Below, in pieces: positions 1 through 4,497 of a stretch of DNA of 6,487 nt (within the stretch, counting starts at the first letter, position 1; the number at the start of each line of letters is the position of its first letter). Source of the stretch: Chitinophagales bacterium (GTDB lineage: Bacteria > Bacteroidota > Bacteroidia > Chitinophagales > UBA2359); the NCBI GenBank assembly GCA_020629595.1, contig JAHDDA010000154.1, positions 1 to 6,487 of the forward strand, read 5' to 3'. The position numbers were made by a program, and so were the translations under genes. The notes below the pieces were generated by a model, which did not search any database, was not told the DNA's origin, and saw only the letters and a program-made list of their open reading frames with translations.

Positions 1-12
1 GCTAATGGACAT

Positions 13-38
13 AACCACCACCAAAGGAGGTGGTTTTT
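13..38 (+). terminator. Intrinsic terminator for a rightward gene left of the window
   Basis: The arms AACCACCACC (13-22) and GGAGGTGGTT (26-35) pair over ten positions with one A-A mismatch, closing on an AAA loop. The 3' arm runs into a T tract (34-38), so termination works on plus-strand transcripts. There is no T tract on the other side. A TAA lies at 3-5, but too little upstream sequence is present to say whether it is the stop codon of the gene being terminated. Confidence 0.75.
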
Positions 39-49
39 CATTTTTCAAT

Positions 50-82
50 AAAAAAACCCTGCCATTTCAACTGACAGGGTTT
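50..82 (-). terminator. Intrinsic terminator of the GT5-domain gene
   Basis: AAACCCTG (54-61) pairs perfectly with CAGGGTTT (75-82). Two more pairs follow inside after one mismatch, leaving a short loop. Read on the minus strand, the hairpin is followed by a run of seven T (complement of 50-56). It starts about 28 bp past the TAA of the minus-strand gene ending at 110. With the plus-strand hairpin at 13-38 it forms a convergent terminator pair that insulates two opposing genes. Confidence 0.85.
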
Positions 83-109
83 ATGATTAGTTTTTCTTTC
101 AAAAACAAT

Positions 110-973
110 TTAGCCTTTAGCCTCTTCCGATTCAACAATTTCTTCTATTTCTTCTTCTTCGCTAAGTAACATACGATAAAAATCGGTATAACAGTCTAAA
201 CTTGTGGTTTCTTCAATATTAGCCGTTAATTGTGGTTTTTCTAAATTATTTTCTAATGCTTTAATAATGTCTTCAGGAATTTCTGCTCCTGCTTTTACTA
301 CAGCGTCGGCATAGTGAATAGCACCTAAGTCTAAATTTATATTAGAGGCATCACCAAATACTTCTAAATCTTCTTCGCTTACACGATTTACTAAGGCTTT
401 ATCTTCAAAATCGCTTTCTACTACACCTTCAAAATCTTGATCATAAACGGAATAAACTACTTTACTATCGGCAAAAATTGGATCGTTTTTATACGCCGTT
501 TTTACCATTAAAGGTACAAGACTTGTCATCCAACCGTGGCAGTGAATTAAATCAGGAGACCAGCCGAATTTTTTAACGGTTTCTAACACACCCTTACATT
601 GAAACACCATTCTTTCAGCATTATCATCGTACATTTCGCCGTCTGCGTTTCTAAAGGTGTATTTTCTACGGAAGAAATCATCGTTATCCAAGAAATAAAC
701 TTGCATACGAGCACCACCAGGTAAGGAGGCAACTTTGATTATTAACGGATAATCATCATCATCAATAATAATATTAATTCCAGATAAACGAACTACCTCA
801 TGTAGCTTGTGGCGGCGTTCATTTATACATCCAAAACGAGGCATTAATAAGCGTACTTCAAATTCTTTACCATTTGTATGTTTTGCCAATTCTAACACAA
901 GATCGCCTATAGCTTTTTCAACTAAGTAAGGGTTTAACTCTTGTGTTACAAATAATATGCGCTTTTTACTCAT
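110..973 (-). CDS. Stand-alone GT5 (glycogen/starch synthase N-terminal) domain protein
   Basis: This 287-aa protein matches the Bacteroidota family usually annotated as glycogen/starch synthase. It starts with a Rossmann-type strand (KRILFVTQELNPY, residues 4-16). The family-typical block MPRFGCINERRHKLHEVVRL spans 44-63, and IHCHGW at 143-148 corresponds to the conserved GT5 H-x-H-x-W region. Full GlgA is about 470-500 aa with a second C-terminal GT-B domain; that half, with its nucleotide-binding Glu motif, is absent. The KxGG substrate loop near the N terminus is degenerate (EKAIGD, 19-24). Canonical ADP-glucose transferase activity is therefore doubtful, and the true role is unknown. The C terminus (271-287) is a Glu-rich tail. 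The ATG at 973 is the natural start because the Rossmann strand begins four residues later. No Shine-Dalgarno is evident. It has its own promoter near 1082-1089 and terminator at 50-82, so it is probably monocistronic. Confidence 0.88.
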   Translation of the reverse strand: MSKKRILFVTQELNPYLVEKAIGDLVLELAKHTNGKEFEVRLLMPRFGCINERRHKLHEVVRLSGINIIIDDDDYPLIIKVASLPGGARMQVYFLDNDDFFRRKYTFRNADGEMYDDNAERMVFQCKGVLETVKKFGWSPDLIHCHGWMTSLVPLMVKTAYKNDPIFADSKVVYSVYDQDFEGVVESDFEDKALVNRVSEEDLEVFGDASNINLDLGAIHYADAVVKAGAEIPEDIIKALENNLEKPQLTANIEETTSLDCYTDFYRMLLSEEEEIEEIVESEEAKG

Positions 974-1081
974 GTATATATTTTAGGTTGAACAGTCTAA
1001 GGAAATGTAAACTCATAAATTTACAGGAAGGAAAAATTGCAGAGAATCAAAAAATTCTATGTTAGTTCCAAAAAAGTGGTG

Positions 1082-1089
1082 CAAATTTA
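1082..1089 (-). promoter_or_regulatory. Bacteroidota -7 promoter box of the GT5-domain gene
   Basis: The minus strand reads TAAATTTG, an exact match to the Bacteroidota TAnnTTTG -7 element, within the wider context TTTGTAAATTTGCAC. Transcription would start near 1078 and give a leader of about 105 nt. No clear TTG -33 element is seen at the usual spacing. The box lies in the 202-bp gap between the START-domain gene and this gene, in which I see no other gene and no strong hairpin. Confidence 0.55.
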
Positions 1090-1175
1090 CAAAAAATTTA
1101 GCTCACTTATTTGGAAAATACAATTTTTCGGCTACTTTTACTTGGTTAAACTGCTTTAATGTGTGTTAATCTTTC

Positions 1176-1796
1176 TTAAAACACCTTTTTTAGATTATTG
1201 AATGACTCATAGGGTGTATCTACTACCACCGCATTTGCCAACCATGCAGGAATAGCTCCTCCGGGATCTGAAGCTATCTGTTGCACAACACTAATTTTAT
1301 TTTCGCTAATTTTTGTAATTTCCCAAAATCCACTAAAGTTGGTTATTCTTACAACTCCATTGTTTGTTTGTAAATACTCATTAGCTAAACTTAAATTTAT
1401 GCGAATATTACCATTGTCTAAACGTTTTATGTCAAATTTTGTGGCACACTCTCTATTGCTAACGGGCCAAGGTGCGTGGGCTTCAAAATATTGAATTAAT
1501 TCGGTTTCCGATTTTTTTTCTATTAAGTAACATTCTTCTGTGTTAGCAAACCAATTTTTGTAATTTTCAAAATCTAAAAGGAAAGACAAAAAATTATCGG
1601 CTGTTGTATTAAAAGCAGCTTCTACTCTATAATCTTTGAAATTGGCATTTGGTAATTTACGTGTATAAACTTTAATTCCATTTTTATCCTTTGCTAAGTT
1701 CCATTCAATATTTTGTGCTTTTGTTTCTTGAATACAAAAAGTGAATAATAAGAAAATAATAGAATTTAAGGATATATTTTTCAAATTTAATATCAT
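1176..1796 (-). CDS. Secreted START-domain (lipid-binding) protein
   Basis: This 206-aa protein carries an N-terminal signal peptide: a Lys near the start, a hydrophobic core NSIIFLLFTF (11-20), and a likely signal peptidase I site after TKA (25-27), just before QNIEW. The Cys at 21 is not in a good lipobox, so a lipoprotein is less likely. The mature part is a single START/SRPBCC-type fold. Characteristic segments are WPVSNRE (110-116 region), FSGFWEI (154-160) and DPGGAIPAWLAN (178-189), the last typical of bacterial START domains. Such domains form a deep hydrophobic pocket for lipids or sterol-like ligands; the ligand here is unknown. Export suggests the periplasm or envelope. The ATG at 1796 is chosen because it gives a complete signal peptide. 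It lies 69 bp after the exopolyphosphatase stop with no terminator between and no TAnnTTTG box in the gap, so co-transcription is likely. Confidence 0.85.
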   Translation of the reverse strand: MILNLKNISLNSIIFLLFTFCIQETKAQNIEWNLAKDKNGIKVYTRKLPNANFKDYRVEAAFNTTADNFLSFLLDFENYKNWFANTEECYLIEKKSETELIQYFEAHAPWPVSNRECATKFDIKRLDNGNIRINLSLANEYLQTNNGVVRITNFSGFWEITKISENKISVVQQIASDPGGAIPAWLANAVVVDTPYESFNNLKKVF

Positions 1797-1865
1797 AGAA
1801 AGAGGTTGAGCAAAAGCAATAACAAAATTCTGACCATTTATAATTTAAACCGTTTAACAGTAGCA

Positions 1866-2816
1866 TTAACTTTCTCCATAAAGCACTTCCCACAAAATAC
1901 CTTGTTTCATAGCAAATTCTGATTGAATAATATTATTTATATCAAATTCTTTAATAACATAATCAATCAACACACAGGCTACAACTATCATTTCTGCTCT
2001 TTCCGAAATCATTCCAGGAATTTTAAGTCTTTTCTGAAGATTACACTTTATTAGGTAAGCAGTTAGTTGGTTAAAATATTCAATATTTATAAGATGAGCA
2101 TCTTTTTGGGTAACTGCACGTGTTTTATTTTCTTGAGCCAGTTGCATATCTACTATACTATCAAAAGTGCCAGATGCCCCTATTAGGGTTTTGCATTTAT
2201 GTACTTTTAAAATATCTCTAACGGGGTAAAGTTCAGCATCAAAAAACTGACGAAGCAACAATACACCTTCAACTCCAAAAGGCTCTTTTTTGTGAAAGGC
2301 ATTTTTAAGCACCGCCGCACCAATAGGAAAACTTTTTTTCCAATATAGATTTTCATTATCGGCAATAATAAACTCAACACTACCACCACCAATATCCATA
2401 ATTAATACTTTGTTACTGCCCAAATTAACTGCCTGCCTTACGCCTCTACAAATTAATTCAGCTTCTTTTTCGCCATCAATTAGTGAAATATTTATACCTA
2501 CATTTTCGCCTACTGTTTCAATAAATCTGTTTCCATTTTGTGCTGTTCGTAAGCCCGCAGTTCCAAAAGCGTAAATTTCTTGTACCTCGTAAGCATCAAT
2601 AATGGTTTTAAAGTGGAATAAAGTTTCCATTCCTCTTTTCCAAGCAGCTTCTTCAATATAATCAATTCCACCAGATGCCAGCTTTACATATTGTTTTTTC
2701 TTGAAAACAATTACATTTTGTTGCTTAGTTTGAATACTAGCCCTCAACTCACAAATTAGTAAATGAAAGGTATTTGTTCCTAAATCTAAAATGGCAATGC
2801 GCTTGTGATTATTCAT
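1866..2816 (-). CDS. ppx: Exopolyphosphatase, Ppx/GppA family
   Basis: From the ATG at 2816 the protein is 316 aa, the short two-domain form of the sugar-kinase/Hsp70/actin-fold Ppx/GppA family. These enzymes release phosphate processively from polyphosphate and some hydrolyse pppGpp to ppGpp. Visible motifs are phosphate-1 AILDLGTNTFHLL (8-20, Asp11), AFGTAGLRTAQNG (83-95), IDGEKEAEL (113-121), which contains the likely catalytic Glu118, phosphate-2 IMDIGGGSVEF (139-149, Asp141) and GASGTFDSI (213-221). ISERAEMIVVA (270-280) is the usual C-terminal block. The reading frame stays open to an ATG at 2903, but those 29 extra residues precede the family start (DLGTNT normally lies about 10 residues in), and the promoter box at 2853-2860 falls inside them. 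The short E. coli Ppx C-terminal HD-like extension is missing. Substrate choice, polyphosphate or pppGpp, cannot be settled by sequence. The START-domain gene follows 69 bp downstream. Confidence 0.9.
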   Translation of the reverse strand: MNNHKRIAILDLGTNTFHLLICELRASIQTKQQNVIVFKKKQYVKLASGGIDYIEEAAWKRGMETLFHFKTIIDAYEVQEIYAFGTAGLRTAQNGNRFIETVGENVGINISLIDGEKEAELICRGVRQAVNLGSNKVLIMDIGGGSVEFIIADNENLYWKKSFPIGAAVLKNAFHKKEPFGVEGVLLLRQFFDAELYPVRDILKVHKCKTLIGASGTFDSIVDMQLAQENKTRAVTQKDAHLINIEYFNQLTAYLIKCNLQKRLKIPGMISERAEMIVVACVLIDYVIKEFDINNIIQSEFAMKQGILWEVLYGES

Positions 2817-2852
2817 CAGGAAATGGATATTTATACTTCTTTTAAGGCATTG

Positions 2853-2860
2853 CAAAGATA
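2853..2860 (-). promoter_or_regulatory. Bacteroidota -7 promoter box of ppx
   Basis: The minus strand reads TATCTTTG, an exact TAnnTTTG match, giving a predicted transcription start near 2849 and a leader of about 33 nt before the ATG at 2816. A TTG at -33 is not evident. A transcript from here excludes the upstream in-frame ATG at 2903, which supports the shorter protein. Confidence 0.6.
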
Positions 2861-2966
2861 TAACATTAGCTACATTACTGTAAAATATGAGTAAATTGAC
2901 CAAAAACTACAGTCTATATGTTATAATTTATGCTCTATTTCAAACTTTAACCAACAATTTTATGAA

Positions 2967-2998
2967 AATTTGATAGTAAACTGTCTTACTATCAAATT
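2967..2998 (-). terminator. AT-rich hairpin, probable original terminator of the PLP-enzyme gene
   Basis: A perfect 13-bp stem (2967-2979 with 2986-2998; AATTTGATAGTAA against its complement) closes a 6-nt loop. On the minus strand the stem runs into TTTT and a further T/A-rich stretch; on the plus strand no T tract follows. It is now about 150 bp past the stop codon at 3146, but it would be within about 18 bp of it if the inserted element at 3016-3134 and one copy of the direct repeat were removed. The stem is AT-rich and the T tract short, so termination strength is uncertain. Confidence 0.5.
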
Positions 2999-3005
2999 AT
3001 GGTCT

Positions 3006-3015
3006 ATTAAGCTAA
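3006..3015 (+). repeat. Left copy of 10-bp direct repeat (probable target-site duplication)
   Basis: ATTAAGCTAA here is repeated exactly at 3135-3144. The two copies bracket the inverted-repeat element at 3016-3134, as expected of a target-site duplication. Confidence 0.65.
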
Positions 3016-3017
3016 CT

Positions 3018-3031
3018 CAAGTTGCGGTGTA
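3018..3031 (+). repeat. Left terminal inverted repeat
   Basis: CAAGTTGCGGTGTA matches the reverse complement of 3120-3133 at 13 of 14 positions. It abuts REP-like unit A directly. Confidence 0.75.
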
Positions 3032-3059
3032 TTTGTACGGACAGCGATTTATCGTGTCC
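3032..3059 (+). repeat. REP-like hairpin unit A
   Basis: A flank TTTGTAC is followed by stem arm GGACA, one unpaired G, the self-complementary tip CGATTTATCG, and the closing arm TGTCC. The hairpin proper is 3039-3059: eight pairs, one bulge (G3044) and a TTTA loop. Unit B at 3062-3089 has the same plan on the opposite strand. Confidence 0.75.
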
Positions 3060-3061
3060 AG

Positions 3062-3089
3062 TGATGCGATAAATCGCCATCACTACAAA
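3062..3089 (-). repeat. REP-like hairpin unit B, inverted relative to unit A
   Basis: Read on the minus strand, this 28-nt unit has flank TTTGTAG, arm TGATG, a bulged G, tip CGATTTATCG and arm CATCA. It aligns to unit A without gaps. The flank (6 of 7) and the 11-nt bulge-plus-tip are shared, while the two arms differ by three compensatory pairs. The flank ends in GTAG, the tetranucleotide seen beside classical REP hairpins. The arm can extend by one pair using G3061 and C3083. Confidence 0.75.
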
Positions 3090-3119
3090 AAAATGGTATG
3101 TTTAAAAAATATACTTTCG

Positions 3120-3133
3120 TACATCGCAACTTG
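3120..3133 (-). repeat. Right terminal inverted repeat
   Basis: This is the reverse complement of 3018-3031 with a single mismatch. It is followed by one base and then the right direct repeat. Confidence 0.75.
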
Positions 3134-3134
3134 G

Positions 3135-3144
3135 ATTAAGCTAA
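3135..3144 (+). repeat. Right copy of 10-bp direct repeat (probable target-site duplication)
   Basis: ATTAAGCTAA is identical to 3006-3015. It ends one base before the complement of the PLP-enzyme stop codon at 3146-3148. Confidence 0.65.
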
Positions 3145-3145
3145 A

Positions 3146-4303
3146 TTATATTTTACTCAATGCTTGGTCTAAATCTGCTATTAAATCTTCAGCATCTTCA
3201 ATACCTACGCTTAATCTTATTAATGAATCGGTAACACCTGTTTTTTCTCTTTCTTCTTTAGGAATTGAGGCGTGTGTCATTGTAGCAGGATGTCCAATCA
3301 AAGACTCTACACCACCTAAAGATTCAGCTAATAAAAAATAATGTGTATTCGATAGCAATTTTACGCCTGCTTCCATTGAATCATTTTTCATAGAAAAAGA
3401 TACCATACCACCAAAATTTTTCATTTGTTTTTTGGCAATTTCGTGGTTAAAGTGACTTTCAAAGCCGGGCCAATGAACCTTATCTACCTTTGGATGATCT
3501 TTTAGAAAACGTGCAATAGCCTCTCCGTTTTTACAATGTTGTTGCATACGAACATTCAATGTTTTTATGCCTCTAAGCACCAAAAAACAGTCTTGTGGAC
3601 CGGGAACAGCTCCTGTTCCATTTTGGATAAAACGTAAATCTTCTTCAATTGAATCATCATTGCAAATGGCTACACCATGAATTACATCCGAATGTCCACC
3701 TAAATATTTTGTAGCAGAATGAATTACAATATCAGCCCCTAAACTCATTGGTTGTTGTAAGTAAGGAGTAGCAAAAGTGTTATCAACTACCACTTTTATA
3801 TCTTTTGAATAGTTCTTAGCTAAAGTAGCAACAGCCTCAATATCAATAATATTCAACATTGGATTGGTAGGTGTTTCAATCCAAACCATTTTAGTATTTT
3901 GATTAAAGTGTTGTGTTATATTTTTAGCTTCTTTTAAATCTATAAAATGAAACTTTAACCCATATTTTTCAAATATTCTTCTAAAAGTTCTATATGTTCC
4001 ACCATATAAATCATTGGTTGAAATAATTTCATCACCTGGTTTTAATAACTTTATAATAGCATCTACAGCTGCCATTCCACTACCAAAACAAACAGCGTGC
4101 TTAGCTCCTTCTAAAGCAGCTAAATTTGCCTGTAAAATATCACGAGTAGGATTTTGTGTGCGAGCATATTCGTAGCCTAAGTGGTCGTTTGGTGCTTTTT
4201 GTATATATGTAGATGTTTGATAAATAGGTGGCATAACTGCTCCACTTTTTTTATCATCATGTGGGTTGTAGCCCGCGTGAATAACCTTAGTTCCAAATTT
4301 CAT
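3146..4303 (-). CDS. metB: Cystathionine gamma-synthase / gamma-lyase type PLP enzyme
   Basis: This is a full-length, 385-aa member of the Cys/Met-metabolism PLP-dependent (fold type I) family, cytosolic and normally a homotetramer. It joins O-acyl-homoserine to cysteine, or in the lyase version splits cystathionine. Visible active-site residues are Tyr46 and Arg48 in YEYARTQNPTR, phosphate-binding SGMAA (75-79), stacking Tyr100 in DLYGGTYR, Asp174 in VVVDNTFATP for the pyridine nitrogen, the Schiff-base Lys199 in SATKYLGGHSD, and Arg363 in LIRLSVGIED for the substrate carboxylate. AESLGGVESLIGHPATMTHA (326-345) is shared by synthases and lyases, so the exact reaction is open. The ATG at 4303 is chosen over the in-frame ATG at 4348 because family members begin at MKFGTKVIHAG; the extra 15 residues are not family-like. 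No exact TAnnTTTG box precedes it; the nearest is the complement of 4328-4335 with one mismatch. It is divergent from the ABC-F gene across 194 bp. A mobile-like element sits just past its stop. Confidence 0.9.
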   Translation of the reverse strand: MKFGTKVIHAGYNPHDDKKSGAVMPPIYQTSTYIQKAPNDHLGYEYARTQNPTRDILQANLAALEGAKHAVCFGSGMAAVDAIIKLLKPGDEIISTNDLYGGTYRTFRRIFEKYGLKFHFIDLKEAKNITQHFNQNTKMVWIETPTNPMLNIIDIEAVATLAKNYSKDIKVVVDNTFATPYLQQPMSLGADIVIHSATKYLGGHSDVIHGVAICNDDSIEEDLRFIQNGTGAVPGPQDCFLVLRGIKTLNVRMQQHCKNGEAIARFLKDHPKVDKVHWPGFESHFNHEIAKKQMKNFGGMVSFSMKNDSMEAGVKLLSNTHYFLLAESLGGVESLIGHPATMTHASIPKEEREKTGVTDSLIRLSVGIEDAEDLIADLDQALSKI

Positions 4304-4412
4304 ATAGTCTAAATTAAAATTGTATTTCAAAATAAATTTAATGGGCAAAAAAACGTAAAATTAGCCCAAAAAAGCCAAAATACATTGTGTATTATTTTTA
4401 AAGCCCCAAACA

Positions 4413-4426
4413 AGATAAAATTATCT
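4413..4426. repeat. 14-bp palindrome in the divergent intergenic region
   Basis: AGATAA and TTATCT are perfect complements separated by AA. The palindrome sits between the divergent PLP-enzyme and ABC-F genes, so it could be an operator. AT-rich palindromes also arise by chance, and no regulator is identifiable. Confidence 0.2.
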
Positions 4427-4485
4427 GAGCTTAACTGTTTTTCCCCTTTTTTTTAAATCTGGTGAAACCTATACCGTAACTGAAG

Positions 4486-4493
4486 TAAATTTG
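4486..4493 (+). promoter_or_regulatory. Bacteroidota -7 promoter box immediately before the ABC-F start codon
   Basis: TAAATTTG is an exact TAnnTTTG match ending only four bases before the ATG at 4498. If the box is used with usual spacing, transcription begins at about 4495-4498, leaving almost no 5' leader. A T8 tract (4447-4454) lies roughly 43-50 bp upstream of that point, where an UP-like element would be. A good TTG -33 element is not seen. Confidence 0.6.
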
Positions 4494-4497
4494 CAAT

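Larger units (their letters stand above)
3016..3134. mobile_element. Non-autonomous MITE-like element carrying an inverted pair of REP-like hairpins
   Basis: A 119-bp segment with no supportable ORF lies between two exact 10-bp direct repeats. Near its ends it has 14-bp inverted repeats with one mismatch: CAAGTTGCGGTGTA (3018-3031) and TACATCGCAACTTG (3120-3133). The order inside is left inverted repeat, REP-like unit A (3032-3059), two bases, unit B inverted (3062-3089), a 30-nt AT-rich spacer and the right inverted repeat. The spacer can fold as a small hairpin (3096-3103 with 3107-3114, one G-T pair). Terminal inverted repeats plus a duplicated target suggest movement by a DDE-type transposase encoded elsewhere, whereas the inner hairpins resemble REP sequences mobilised by Y1 (RAYT) transposases; which applies is not resolved. 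It begins one base beyond the stop codon of the PLP-enzyme gene and does not disrupt it. Confidence 0.65.

Noticed and set aside
1782..1789. TAAATTTG on the minus strand within the first codons of the START-domain gene
   Set aside because: It matches the -7 consensus, but transcription would begin inside the signal-peptide coding region and skip the start codon. It is most likely chance in AT-rich sequence.
1845..1857. TTAAAC-C-GTTTAA palindrome between ppx and the START gene, considered as a terminator
   Set aside because: A one-base loop cannot form a stable RNA hairpin and no T tract follows, so it is not evidence against co-transcription.
2817..2903. N-terminal extension of ppx to the ATG at 2903
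   Set aside because: It places 29 non-family residues before the phosphate-1 motif and contains the predicted promoter box at 2853-2860. The ATG at 2816 fits the family start.
2970..3341. Plus-strand open frame of 123 codons over the repeat region and the 3' end of the PLP-enzyme gene
   Set aside because: It runs through the inverted repeats and antisense to strongly conserved coding sequence. It has no recognisable domain and no promoter box. It is a shadow frame.
4304..4348. N-terminal extension of the PLP enzyme to the ATG at 4348
   Set aside because: Family members begin with the MKFGTKVIHAG block. The additional 15 residues are AT-rich translation of upstream DNA.
4304..4497. Possible methionine-related riboswitch ahead of the PLP-enzyme gene
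   Set aside because: No SAM-riboswitch-like multi-stem core could be recognised in the 194 bp; only the short palindrome at 4413-4426 is visible.
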